This document shows, piece by piece, positions 25,701-37,919 of a stretch of DNA of 64,000 bases (positions within the stretch are counted from its first letter, which is position 1; each line of letters starts with the position of its first letter). Both the position numbers and the translations under genes were made by a program. Under the pieces are notes generated by a model that saw only the letters and a program-made list of their open reading frames with translations, did no database searches and was not told the DNA's origin. The stretch spans positions 1,829,001 through 1,893,000 of the forward strand of contig BROG01000031.1 in assembly GCA_030159075.1 (NCBI GenBank), read 5' to 3'. Source of the stretch: Atrina japonica. Taxonomy: Eukaryota > Mollusca > Bivalvia > Pterioida > Pinnidae.

Positions 25701-28700
25701 TCTTATCATAGTTGACAGTTTAGGTCATTGTCTATCACAGTTGACAAAGTTGGCCATTCTTTTATCACAGGTGACAAAGTAGATCATTATCTATCACAGT
25801 TGACAAAGTAGTTCATTATCCATCAGTTGACAAATTAGGTCATTCTTTTATCACAGTTGAAAAAGTAGACCAGTCTTTTATCAGTTGCCAAAGTAGGTCA
25901 TTATCTATAAGAATTGATAAAGTAGGTCATTTTCTTATCAAAGTTGACAAGGTATGTCATCACCTATCACAGATGACAGTGTTGAACATTGTTTTATCAC
26001 ATTTGACAATATAGGTCATCTATTAGAGTTGATAAAGAATGTCATTCTCTTATCAGTTGACAAATTAGGTCATTCTTTTATCATAGTTGACAAAATAGGT
26101 CATTATCTATCACAGTTGAAAAAGTAGGTCATTCTCTTATCACAGTTGACAAATTATGTCATTCTTTTATCACACTGGACAAAGGTAGGACATTTTTTAT
26201 CATAGTTGACAAAGTAGGTCATTATCTATCACAGTTGACAAAGTGAGTCTTTCTTTGATCACATTTGACGGAGTAGGTTATTATCTATCACAGTTGACAA
26301 ATGAAGCCATTTTCTACCACAGATGACAAATTAGGTAATTATTTTATCACAGTTGACAAAGTAGGTCATTATGAAAGTTGATAAAGTAGGTCATTATCTA
26401 TCACAGTTTACAAAGTAGGTCATTATGACAGTCTATAAAGTAGGTCATTATGTATCACAGTTGACTAAGTAGGTCATTCTTTGATCACATTTGACAGAGT
26501 AGGTCATTATCTATCACAGTTGACAAATGAGGTCATTTTCTATCACAGATGACAAATTAGGTAATTATTTCATCACAGTTGGCAAAGTAGGTAATTTTTT
26601 AGCACAGTTGACAAATTAGGTCATTATCTGTCACAGTTGATAAAGTAGGTCATTATCTTATCAGTTTTCAAAGTAGGTAATTATCTTATCACAGTTGACA
26701 AGGTAGGTCATTATCTATTACAGTTGACAAAGTAGGTCATTACCTATCAGTTGACAAAGTAGGTCATTCTTTTATCACAGTTGACAAAGTAGGTCATTCT
26801 TTTATTACAGTTGCCAAGTAGGTCATTATCTTTCAGAGTTTTTAAATTATGTCACATTTTTATCACATTTGACAAAGTTGGTTATTCTTTTATCATAGTT
26901 TACACAGTAGGTAATTATCTATCACAGTTAACAAAGTATGCCATTCTTTGGTCAAAGATGACAAAGGACATTATCTATTACAGTGACGAAGTTGGTTATT
27001 ATCTATCACAGTTGACAAATTATGTCATTCTTTTATCACAGTTGACAAACGTAGGACATTTTGTATCACAGTTGACAAAGTAGGTCATTATCACAGTTGA
27101 CAAAGTATGTCATTATCTATCAGTTGATAAAGTAGGTCATTATTACAATTGACAAAGTAAGTCATTCTTTGATCACAGTTGATAAAGTAGGTTAATCTTT
27201 TATCACAGATGACAAACCAAGTCATTATCTATCACAGTTGACAAAGTAGTTCATTATCTATTACAGCTGACAAAGTAGGTCATTCTTTTATCACAGTTCA
27301 CAAAATAGGTCATTATGTATCAAAGATGATAAAGTAGGTCATTCTCTTATCAAAGTTGACAAAGTAAGTCATTATTTATCACACCTGACAGTAAGTCAGC
27401 ATTTTGCTCAGCCAGACAAACTTTCTTCTCATAGAATTGTACACATACCATTACAGATTACTTATTCAGTTGGAATGTAGAATTCAATAACATATAATTT
27501 TACAAAAAAGAAAATTTAAATATGTGAATTTACAACACAAAATGTCATCCTATGTGGTATTATACATAACCATATATACTATACATAATTGTATATAATA
27601 TTACACTGATTATAGATTTGTAATGAAATCTTTCATTTCAGTATTACATTGGGTGGATTCTTTCCAAATTGTATTTATCACTTCATCAATGCTGATTTTA
27701 TTGGTTCTGCTCATTATGTAAATGGTTATTATTAGTAAGTATTCCATATAAATCATGTCATTCTTTAAGATAGCACATCTTCTTTGCTGATATAATGATA
27801 GAAAATCTGTCTTCAACATTTGGCTGTAGCCACTGAAGTCTTTTATTATCATTCTTCAGAATATTTCTGTTACCAATGATTCTATATTGCATAGATTTAA
27901 GTGATATTGATTTGCAATGGTTTACCTGGCTTGTTATCTTTCATATTTCTTGTATTTATCCCACAGTTATTGTCTCATATTTTCCCCCAGGTGGTCAGTT
28001 CTTAGTACTAACTTACCTAAGGTACGGTTAGGTATAATGTATTATATTTTCCCAGGTGGTCAGTTCTTAGTACTAACTTACCTAAGGTACGGTTAGGTAT
28101 AATGTATTATATTTTCCCAGGGTAGTCAATTCCTGGTACCAGTTTACCTAAGGTACGGTTAGGTATAATGTATTATATTTTCCCAGGTGGTCAGTTCTTA
28201 GTACTAACTTACCTAAGGTACGGTTAGGTATAATGTATTATATTTTCCCAGGTGGTCAGTTCTTAGTACTAACTTACCTAAGGTACGGTTAGGTATATGT
28301 ATTATATTTTCCCAGGTGGTCAGTTCTTAGTACTGACTTACCTAAGGTATGGTTAGGTATAATGTATTGTATTTTTCCCAGGTGGTCAGTTCTTAGTACT
28401 TACTTCCCAGGTGGTCAGTTCTTAGTACTAACTTACCTAAGGTTTGGTTAGGTATAATGTATAATATTTTTCCCAGGGTAGTCAATTCCTGGTACCAGTT
28501 TACCTAAGGTACAGTTAGGTATAATGTATAATATTTTCCTCGGGTAGTCAATTCCTGGTACCAGTTTACCTAAGGTACGGTTAGGTATAATGTATAACAT
28601 TTTCCACGGGTAGTCAATTCCTGGTACCAGTTTACCTAAGGTATTATGTCTCATATTTCCCCTCAAATGTCTTGCATTTGATGTGTGAAGTCACAAACCC

Positions 28701-31700
28701 CTTGAATACAACATGAAACTGATATGTTGTATGAGAGTCATAGACTCCTTGAATAGATATAAAATAAGTTAATGTCAGGTGAATTTTGAAACATCATACT
28801 ATGTTTATAAATGGTGGTGTCAAAATAGAGTTAAAAAGTGAAAACTGAAATTCATATTTAGCCATCGCTGAAATCATCAACTTTTGAATTCTCTAGTTAG
28901 TGATATCTTCTGTAATCATTGATTACCATAATATTCATATTTTTGTGTAAAATAATTATAAAATGATTCTTTTATATTTCAGTGATCCTAGATTTATCAT
29001 TGGAATATTGCTGTTTGTGACAGGGTACATCATAAATAGATGGGCAGACTTCAAATTACGATCACTAAGACATAAGCAAGGTGAAGATGGTAAACATTCA
29101 ACACGTTTTTTTTTGCTACATGTACCTAAGTACATTTATTTACAAAAAATATTTAGTCTGTCAAATCTTTGCATCATTTCTGTCAAATACTATTTTTTTG
29201 ACAGTGGACTTTGGTGTTAAGTGTTAATTTCCAAACAAAAGTCAGTGATATTTCCATTTGTTAGCTTAAATTATATTTTGAAATGATTTGTTATCCAAAA
29301 GTATCAAAATTTTGACTTATGTTACAAACTGATACAGGGAGGGTTCTACTATGTACCATGTTTGCCATGATTCATAGCCTTGATTTTAAATCTCAACCAA
29401 GGGATTATGTTATGGTCCAGATGACACCCGAAATGTCAGAAAAAAATCAATAAGACAATTTTAGATCTGACAATTTATTGACAAGTAAAGATATAGCAGA
29501 ATAAAGAAAATTCAACATGCAATAAGAATGCAAAGTGTCCACTTTAAGTTTCTTTAATATAAATAGAAATGTTATTTTGGAAGTACGTGTAAATTTAATG
29601 AACAATGTTAAGGTACGGTATTGTACCATATTGACAAGTAAAGATATAGCAGAATAAAGAAAATACAACATGCAATAAGAATGCAGAGTGTCCACTTTAA
29701 GTGTCTTTAATATAAATAGAAATGTTATTTTGGAAGTACGTGTAAATATAATGAACACCTTAAAGGAACAGTAATTGAATGCGCCAAAAATAGATCCACA
29801 GTGCACCAGAAAACAGATCCACAAACCAAATACTATGTTAGGTAAAATGTCATAAATTTCTAGTGTGCTGAACTCAAGCCATTGGGGATTGCGCCTTATA
29901 AATGTACTGAAACACATTCTAGGTTGTTCTATTCAAGGAAATTCTAGCAAACCTAAGATTTATACAACACTTCATAGTACAATGTTGACAGAAAGAACTC
30001 CAGAAATACAGGTCATAAATATAAACAATGAATTACATGACCAAAAAAGATGTACCATACAGAAGTTGATTTGTTGTCTAAACTATATTTTGCAAAGATT
30101 TATCTATGTCATGTATATAATAAACTTGTTCATGTACCGTACATGTTGTATGTTTCAAAATGATAATATACAATTTTAACTGAGAACCAACAAAGAAGAT
30201 TCAATGATTCTGAGGTAGATAAATAAATCTAACATATACATGTACATGAATCTTCAGTTCCAAAATATGAAAGTAAAACAAGATATGACAAAATCAGTTT
30301 AGGGAAATCTTTGTTTCATTAAGATATGGTAGTCGTCTTCAGTTTGTCTTATGATTGGATTGGATTGAACGAATCTCTTTTCTATAATACGTAATATAAA
30401 AAGTGCAGAAATAATTAATTTGCTTCAGACAAGTATGTAAGAAATTATTTTGATATTTTCTAAAAAGTTTTCCAGATGTAGATACTTGTCAATATATTTT
30501 GTGAGTCTGTCACGAGATATTGTTTTTAAGAAGTTTTCTGTTTCTGTTTGATACTTGTAAGCTGGTGTAAATAGTAATATTACGGAAGTGTATTAGGCTC
30601 ACCTACCAAAATATTTTTCTTGAGAGTGAAAATATTTTATCTGGTGGCTGCCACTTAATTATCTGGTGGCCGCCGCATAATTATCTGTCAAAATATTTTT
30701 CTTGAGAGTGAAAATATTTTATCTCGCGGATGCCATTTAATTATCTGGCAGCCACCACTTATTTATCTGGCAGCTGCCAGATAATTAAGTGGCTGTTGCC
30801 ACATAGTTATATTGCTGCCACCAATTAATTATCTGGTGACTGCCAGATAATTAAGGAGAGAGCGAGAGATCCGTCGTTTTGTTCAGCAAAGCCTTTCAAT
30901 ATTGTTCTTTTAATTTCTATTAAAACCAATTGTACAAAATATTTAAATACAGTTGTATTTACTTTACAGCCACTTGTTCATCTGGCGCTTATTTATCGGT
31001 ATTTTTAGATACGAGTACACGGAGTACTGTAGGCTATTCCCTTCAACACAATGTTTGGTCGTGAATAGTCTCACAACAGGGATTCATGAATGATCTTTTC
31101 AAAGTTCCTGTAGGCCTAACATTATTTCAGATTTAATAACATACTTACAATAAAAAAAATTATGTCAGCAAAGTATTTTGTGGAAGGTTAATTTTAGGTT
31201 GTGTAGACAGTTTGTGTAGGCATACTCCGTAATCTTTCCCCATAGGAATTTCTATTGAGGGACACAAGTCATGAATATAACATAGAAATTAAAAAATTAT
31301 ATTTTTATTGTTGATATTTAATATTTGTCTATTTACCAGTAGAATTTTAACTATAGAAAAAATATATAAAAACAACAAAACATGACAAAATATGTATCTC
31401 ATGACATATCAACCCTCAGGCCCTCGGGCTGATATTGGGAGTTTAGGGTTGATATGGCATGTGATACAGATTTTGCCACGTATAATTCTTTATATGCGCG
31501 TCATAGCATGTGATAATTTCAAGCACTATCACCTGCTGCAAGTAATAGAGTGTGATTAGCTAGGCCTATCCAATATCTAAACATGTGTAATGTTTGGTAT
31601 AGTTACGATGATTATTTTGTTATTAAAGTTTCAAGTTTAGACTAAAATGGACTTTAAAAGTCAGCCCATAGCCCAGGTTCTTGAAGCGATTTCAGCCTCA

Positions 31701-34700
31701 AGTCAAACTTCAATTAAGTGGCAGCTGCTAGATAAAATATTTTCACTCTCAAGAAAAATATTTTGGTTGGTGAGCATTCTAATATGCTTCATTATAATAC
31801 ATGTATATATACATCAAAGTGTTTTTGAATTGTAACACAGCTAAGACTACAGTACTTGATCATCTATAACAAGGTACACACATCATCTACAGGTGTAACA
31901 AGGTATACACATCATCTACAGGCATAACAAGTTATACACATCATCTACAGGTATAACAAGGTACACACATCATCTACAGGTGTAATAAGGTATACACATC
32001 ATCTACAGGCATAACAAGGTATACACATCATCTACAGGTATAACAAGGTATACACATCATCTACAGGTGTAACAAGGTATACACATCATCTACAGGTATA
32101 ACAAGGTACACACATCATCTACAGGTGTAACAAGGTATACACATCATCTACAGGCATAACAAGTTATACACATCATCTACAGGTATAACAAGGTATACAC
32201 ATCATCTACAGGTGTAACAAGGTATACACATCATCTACAGGTATAACAAGGTATACACATCTACAGGTGTAACAAGGTATACACATCATCTACAGGTATA
32301 ACAAGGTATACACATCATCTACAGGTATAACGAGGTATACACATCATCTACAGGTATAACAAGGTAAACACATCAAAGTGTTTGTGAGTTGTAACACAGC
32401 TAAGACTATAATACTTTATCATTTACAGGTATAACAAGGTATACACATCATCTACAGGTATAACAAGGTATACACATCATCTACAGGTATAACAAGGTAT
32501 ACACATCATCTACAGGTATAACAAGGTATACACATCAAAGTGTGAGTTGTAACACAGCTAAGACTACAGTACTTGATCATCTACAGGTATAATGAGGTAT
32601 ACACATGATCTATGTGTATAACAAGGTATACACATCAAAGTGTTTGTGAGTTGTAACACAGCTAAGACTGAAATACTTTATCATTTACAGGTGTAACAAG
32701 GTACTACATACCCTATGGTGGGCTATTTGAGTTTGTTTCATGTCCTAACTACTTTGGTGAACTTGTAGAGTGGATTGGATGGTAATTATTTTAGCTCATA
32801 TGTTCCTATTATGGTTTTTATTCTGTGATAATTGTCATCATATATGTACTTATGCCTGGTATTTAGACACATCTGGTAATTAGATGCACCAGATAATTGT
32901 GAACAAAACAAATGTGCCTTATACACTTCCATGTAAATTGCTACATGTGTCTGTCGTTACAGTCACATTGTCACTACATGTGTCTGTCTGTACAGTCACA
33001 TTGTCACTACATGTGTCTGTCTGTAAAGTCACATTGTCACTACATGTGTCTGTCTGTACAGTCACATTGTCACTACATGTGTCTGTTGGTACAGTCACAT
33101 TGTCACTACATGTGTCTGTCTGTACAGTCACATTGTCACTTCATGTGTCTGTCTGTACAGTCACATTGTCACTACATGTGTCTGTCTGTACAGTCACATT
33201 GTCTGTCCTGTCACATTGTCACTACATGTGTCTGTTGGTACAGTCACATTGTCACTACATGTGTCTGTCTGTACAGTCACATTGTCACTACATGTGTCTG
33301 TCTGTACAGTCACATTGTCACTACATGTGTCTGTCTGTACAGTCACATTGTCACTACATGTGTCTGTTGGTACAGTCACATTGTCACTACATGTGTCTGT
33401 CTGTACAGTCACATTGTCACTACATGTGTCTGTCTGTACAGTCACATTGTCACTACATGTGTCTGTCTGTACAGTCACGTTGTCACTACATGTGTCTGTC
33501 TGTACAGTCACATTGTCACTACATGTGTCTGTCTGTACAGTCATGTTGTCACTACATGTGTCTGTCTGTACAGTCATGTTGTCACTACATGTGTCTGTCT
33601 GTACAGTCACATTGTCACTACAATTTTCTCAACTCAGTAAATACATGTATATATTTTTATAAGAGTATAGCTACATTTTTATTGTAATTATATATTATTT
33701 TGTAGGAGTACATTTACAGTCACATTTTTGCTGTAATTTTCACTACCCAGTTATTATATATATTTTTTTAGGAGTATAGCCACATTTTCACTAGCAGGAC
33801 TGGTTTGGTGTCTATTTTCAGCAGCGACATTTATACCAAGAGCCAGACATAATCATTTATGGTAAGATAACAATGAATTCAAAAATGTTCAGGTGATAAG
33901 ATATTTCTACTGTATAGTTGCTTTTATTCCTGAGGTATTTAATTTTGTTTTATTAATGGTCAGATAAAATACTGCAAAATTAAATACCCATGAATATAAT
34001 ACCTCAGGCCCTATATATGTACTTATGAAGAATCAAAAAGGTAATACATAACCAATCAATATTATTAAAGTTATTACCAATCAAAATTTTTTCATAGACA
34101 TCATATACATGGGTCACTACGGAAACGTATTAGGCTCACCTACCAAAATATTTTCTTTGAGAGTAAAAATATTTTATCAGGTGTCGCCACTTAATTACCT
34201 GGTGGCCGCCACATAATTAACTACCAAAATATTTTTCTTGAGAGTGAAAATATTTTATCTGGCAGCTGCCACTTAGTTATTTGGCAGCTGCCAATTAATT
34301 ATCACGCCAATTATTTATCTGGTAATTAAAGAGAGCGAGAGAGAGAGAGATCCATCACTTTGTTCAGCAAAAACTTTTAATTGTGTTCTTTAAATTTCTA
34401 TTAAAACTGATTGTACAAAATATTTAACTACAGATGTATTTATATTACAGCCACTTATTCATCTGGTGTTATCGGTATTTTTAGATACGAGTACACGGAG
34501 TACTGTAGGCTATTCCCTTCAACACAATGTTTGACCGTGAATAGTCTCACAACAAGGATTCATGAATGTTCTTTTCAAGTGTCTGTCTACGTATTACAGT
34601 CAAGTTCCTGTAGGCCTGTCATTATTTCAGATATATCTTAATAACATATTTACACTAAAATACAAATTATATCAGCAAAGTATCTTGAGGAAGGCAAATT

Positions 34701-36335
34701 TTAAGTTGTGTAGACAGTTTGTGTAGGCAAATTGGCATACTCCGTAATCTTCCCGCAAAGGAATTTCCATTGAGCGACGCAAGTCGTGAATATAACATAG
34801 AGATTAAAAAAATATATTTTTATTGTTGATATTTAATGTTTGTCTATTTACCAGTAGAATTTTAAGTATATGATAAAAACAACAAAACATGACAAAATCT
34901 GTATAGCATGAGATATCAACCCTCAGGCCCTTGGGCTGATATTGGAGTATCGGGTTGATATGGCATGTGATACAGATTTTGCCTGTATTATTCTTTATGT
35001 ATTATCACCCACTGCGCATAATAGAGTGTGATTAGCTAGTCCTATCCGAAATCTAAACATGTGTAATGTTTGGTATAGTTAAGATGATTATTTCGTTATT
35101 AAAGTTTCAAGTTTAGACTAAAATGGACTTTAACAGTCAGCCCAGGCCTGAGATCATGAATTGATCTCAGCCTCAAGTCTGATTTCAATTAAGTGGCGCC
35201 CACCAGATAAAATATTTTCACTCTCAAGAAAAATATGTTGGTAGGTGAGCCTAATACGCTTCCTTAGATCACAGACTTTATGCAACGTACTCATGAAACA
35301 GTCATAACGCAATTTTTTGTAACTTAAACTGCATCTTGCATGAAATTTAATACCTGTGAATAAGTTCCTTTTAGAAAAATGCAAAATTTTCTCCCCATGA
35401 AATTAAACAACTATACAGAACTTAAACTTGAAACATCATCAGGATTTATTGGAATTCACAGGTTGAAGAAGTATCGGCCCACACATCAGTGATTGATGGT
35501 GTTGATGAGAATAGGAAACATGTCATGATAGTGATATAAAGATGGGAAATCATTTTTGATAATCAAATGATAATGGTTTATCTTATAATGATCATGATGG
35601 TGATTCAGTGTTGGTGGTAGTGTGAGTGTTGACACTCGTGGTGATAATGGTCAATCTTATTCTCATCACGATGGTGATTCAGTGTTGGTGGTAGTGTCAG
35701 TGAGGACACTTGTGGTGATAATGGTCAATCTTATAATGATCACAATGGTGATTCAGTGTTGGTGGTAGTGTGAGTGTTGACACTCGTGGTGATAATAGTC
35801 AATCTTATTCTCATCACGATGGTGATTCAGTGTTGGTGGTAGTGTCAGTGAGGACACTGGTAATGATAATGGTTTATCTTATTCTCATCATGATGGTGAT
35901 TCAGTGTTGGTGGTAGTGTGAGTGTTGACACTCATGGTGATAATGGTCAATCTTATTCTCATCACGATGGTGATTCAGTGTTGGTGGTAGTGTCAGTGAG
36001 GACACTGGTAATGATAATGGTTTATCTTATTCTCATCATGATGGTGATTCAGTGTTGGTGGTAGTATCAGTGATGACACTCGTGGTGATAAGAATGTCAG
36101 TTTGTTCATATCATTCACCTTATTGTATAGCTTTGTACAAAACAAAAAGCAAATTATCTTATAACTTGGTACAAAACAAAAAGTAAATTATCAAAATTTG
36201 TAAAGTTTAAATGCAACAGTAAAATCTGAAAAACTTGTAGGCTACTAATCAATCTCTCTTTGTCTTTTCAGGTATAAGTCACAGTTTGAACTCTATCCCA
36301 GGAACAGAAAGGCATTGATTCCATTTGTGCTATAG
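22722..36335 (+). CDS. Steroid 5-alpha-reductase, SRD5A1/2 type (10 exons, 282 aa)
   Basis: Exons are 22722-22763, 23242-23385, 23946-24029, 24493-24572, 24868-24921, 27642-27734, 28983-29089, 32691-32781, 33772-33861 and 36272-36335. All have GT-AG borders and the 849 nt close exactly as 282 codons plus TAG. The enzyme family reduces the delta-4 double bond of 3-oxo steroids with NADPH in the ER membrane. Hydrophobic segments are visible at about 29-50, 84-95, 105-115, 136-148, 169-186 and 233-254. Family landmarks are KPAPYGKH (55-62), LLHYVHR with Tyr114 (111-117), [28 protein letters not shown] with Asn221 and Glu225, and [13 protein letters not shown] at the end with Arg274. Human SRD5A1/2 are slightly shorter. 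Two positions differ from the human enzymes: the substrate-site Glu is Asp80, and the His231 equivalent is Asn259. Candidate polyadenylation signals AATAAA are at 37147 and 37210. Steroid substrate and paralogue identity cannot be decided here. Confidence 0.93.
23535..23800. mobile_element. Degenerate interspersed repeat in SRD5A intron 2
   Basis: The segment GTCACTGTCACCTGAGCTAA through GGGCCAAAAACATGGAATAC contains 'TTACTTCTTCTGAAGGACCA' and 'CAACCAGACTTGGCAGGAAC'. From memory this matches a repeat family abundant in bivalve genomes. Weaker relatives begin TTAGCTTACCTTGCC at about 25011 and TTAGCTCGCCTGTTGG at about 50612. It has no coding potential. Confidence 0.5.
25210..27395. repeat. 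27-31-bp minisatellite in SRD5A intron 5
   Basis: More than 70 units of TATCACAGTTGACAAAGTAG followed by GTCATTATC. A homogeneous core at about 25400-25670 reads CACAGGTGACAAAGTAGATC; the flanks are much more diverged. The block CTAATCACAGTTATCAAAGT through TTGACAAAGT is itself duplicated (25321-25400 and 25672-25750), showing higher-order amplification. Confidence 0.95.
27985..28640. repeat. About 65-bp minisatellite in SRD5A intron 6
   Basis: About ten units of TATTTTCCCAGGTGGTCAGT, TCTTAGTACTAACTTACCTA, AGGTACGGTTAGGTATAATG. Two subfamilies alternate: GGTGGTCAGTTCTTAGTACT and GGGTAGTCAATTCCTGGTAC. Each unit carries an acceptor-like TTTTCCCAG|GT, but I see no match to the following exon 7. 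Confidence 0.92.
29478..29760. repeat. About 153-bp tandem duplication in SRD5A intron 7
   Basis: ACAAGTAAAGATATAGCAGA at 29481 recurs at 29634, followed in both copies by ATGCAATAAGAATGC, GTGTCCACTTTAAGT and GTTATTTTGGAAGTACGTGT with few differences. Confidence 0.9.
30594..31790. mobile_element. Long-TIR DNA transposon, copy A (SRD5A intron 7)
   Basis: This element of about 1.2 kb has terminal inverted repeats of roughly 75 bp. The left end has GTATTAGGCTCACCTACC, AAAATATTTTTCTTGAGAG and TGAAAATATTTTATCTGG. The right end is the inverse: ATAAAATATTTTCACTCTC, AAGAAAAATATTTTGGTTGG. Short inverted motifs (TTAATTATCTGGTGGC, GCCAGATAATTAAG) are repeated inside the left end. It has no transposase frame, so it is non-autonomous. 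Confidence 0.9.
31870..32690. repeat. 29-bp array copying the exon 8 acceptor of SRD5A
   Basis: About 25 units of CATCATCTACAGGTGTAACA, AGGTATACA. The genuine exon 8 acceptor at 32681-32705 reads TCATTTACAG|GTGTAACAAGGTAC, so each unit repeats both the acceptor and the first dozen exon bases. Higher-order units starting with GTGAGTTGTAACACAGCTAA, AGACTA, at about 31815, 32377, 32537 and 32640, show that the upstream intron flank was copied as well. The last unit runs into the real exon. Confidence 0.93.
32945..33625. repeat. 33-bp minisatellite in SRD5A intron 8
   Basis: About 20 units of CTACATGTGTCTGTCTGTAC, AGTCACATTGTCA. One unit is truncated at about 33195-33215. The unit's TACAGTCACATTGTCACTA resembles the start of exon 9 (TATAGCCACATTTTCACTA). 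Two decayed exon-9-like copies lie between this array and exon 9, at 33664 and 33705. Confidence 0.94.
34121..35263. mobile_element. Long-TIR DNA transposon, copy B (SRD5A intron 9)
   Basis: Same family and same orientation as 30594-31790. It has matching TIRs (left GTATTAGGCTCACCTACC; right TTGGTAGGTGAGCCTAATAC) and collinear interior blocks such as ACGAGTACACGGAGTACTGT and CATGTGTAATGTTTGGTATA. Copies differ by scattered substitutions and indels, so insertion was not very recent. No intact transposase is present. Confidence 0.9.
35590..36085. repeat. About 74-bp tandem repeat in SRD5A intron 9
   Basis: Six to seven units share GGTGATTCAGTGTTGGTGGT, AGTGTCAGTGAGGACACT and GATAATGGTCAATCTTATTC. 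Two unit types (GTGTTGACACTCGTGG and GTCAGTGAGGACACT) tend to alternate. GAGTGTTGACACTC within the first is a short palindrome. Confidence 0.92.
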
Positions 36336-37919
36336 TGATAACACTCTAAAAAAAACAAACAAAAACTATCAAATAGCAGAGGGCATATTGGACAACACAA
36401 ACATTTGTGTTTATAGAGATAGATATGAAAGAAAGATACATTCTTTTTACATACATATAAATTAGAAGAAAATACATGTACTTATTGATAACACAATGTA
36501 TTCACATGTAATTGACCTTGTCACACAGGTCATCTATTGCAATATGACAGGGGCTAGCACTGTGCGGATGTGGGACATGCACCACGTGTAAAATTGTGAT
36601 GACTTTCACCTTCTGCTCAAAGCTTCTAGTATTTCAAATCTCATCTAATATTGTATGTAGCACCTGTTGGCTGAGAGGAGAAACATTGTGAGTTATGTGA
36701 AAGTTGATGTGTGATTTTGCATGTTATTGAATGTGTGTACGTGTTTTTTTTTATCCTGAAGATCAGATAGTATTTGGATCAAAAAACATATTACTTGTTC
36801 AGAAATACTTAATGTTACCATTTTTAAGTCTATTAAACATTTATGGCCTTGTTTGTATGTTGATTTCAAGTTGTATTCACCTAATGCAGTCATATTTCCC
36901 AAGGGGGGCATCCAATAAGTGAAATAACTCTTGCAAAGTAGCACTTTTGAAAGAAAAATTATTCATTCTTTCAGCACAGAACAACATGGGTTGACATCTG
37001 TAACTTGGGAATGTATGTGACATAGGATTATACAAATTTTTCTCATTCTTTCTGATGATCATTTCATTGTCCTCAGCTGAAATCATATTAGGGATGTCAA
37101 TTATAATTTGCCTCAGTGTTAAGTCACGATGATACTTAGCTATGAAAATAAATTACCAATGTTGCATATTTTTTATTCTATAATTGTTAAATGATTGAAT
37201 TTGTTACATAATAAATCAATATTACTTTTGTTTATATGTATTCAGTGTTGTTTTGTTAACAAGAAAGCATCGGAGGTATTTAGTTATATATTTTCTGTTT
37301 GGTGTTGCTGGAAATGGTGAGCTCATCTTACTTTGAAGTGATATCCATTTGACGAGTTTTTTGACAGATCCAAGTGCAATAATGTTATCTGAATATATTT
37401 ACCTTTAACACCCAATAAGGACATGATCCTTACAAAGTTTTCATTCAAGGGTCACCATGCTTGCTGCTACATAGACTCTTCATATCAATTTTGTGTCATT
37501 CTAATTTTGTTTCATGTGATATAGGTCAGCATTGGACAATCTATTGAATTTATTTTGTCAGACCTAATAAGGACCCAGGGCCCCACAAAAATAAGAAAAA
37601 GGGGTGGGTGCTTATTGGAACCAATTAATAATCAAATTGACATAAAACAGTTATTTTTTTTTATAAGGCACTGTAAGGACACCTATTCTTCTGTTGTTGT
37701 TGGGCAAGAGATGAACTGTTACTTGCACTTTTCTGGTCCACATCTCCTTGTCAGCTTGCTAGAAAAGATACCCAATCCTATGTAGAAACATGAGTAAATT
37801 TAAACTACAGGGGGAAGGGCGCTTATAGGGACTTGGGCGATTATTGGATCAAATACAGTAATTAAAATGCACAAGGCTGCATAAACCACAATTATTACCC
37901 AAGTGTGACTAGGAAATAA
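36336..37919. other. SRD5A 3' untranslated region and downstream spacer
   Basis: The 3' untranslated region probably extends to about 37240, based on AATAAA at 37147 and 37210. Downstream, 37551-37860 is a diverged relative of the MITE at 54702-55019: its right end reads GGGCGATTATTGGATCAAAT, ACAGTA and its left end has GACCTAATAAGGACCC. No other gene is seen. Confidence 0.55.

Noticed and set aside
27985..28640. 65-bp array as copies of SRD5A exon 7's acceptor
   Set aside because: Units have TTTTCCCAG|GTGGTCAG, whereas exon 7 starts TTTCAG|TGATCCTAG; similarity is not beyond the generic acceptor signal.
32884..33687. 267-codon frame across the intron 8 repeat of SRD5A
   Set aside because: It lies inside an intron of a well-supported gene and consists of 33-bp repeat translations in several frames.
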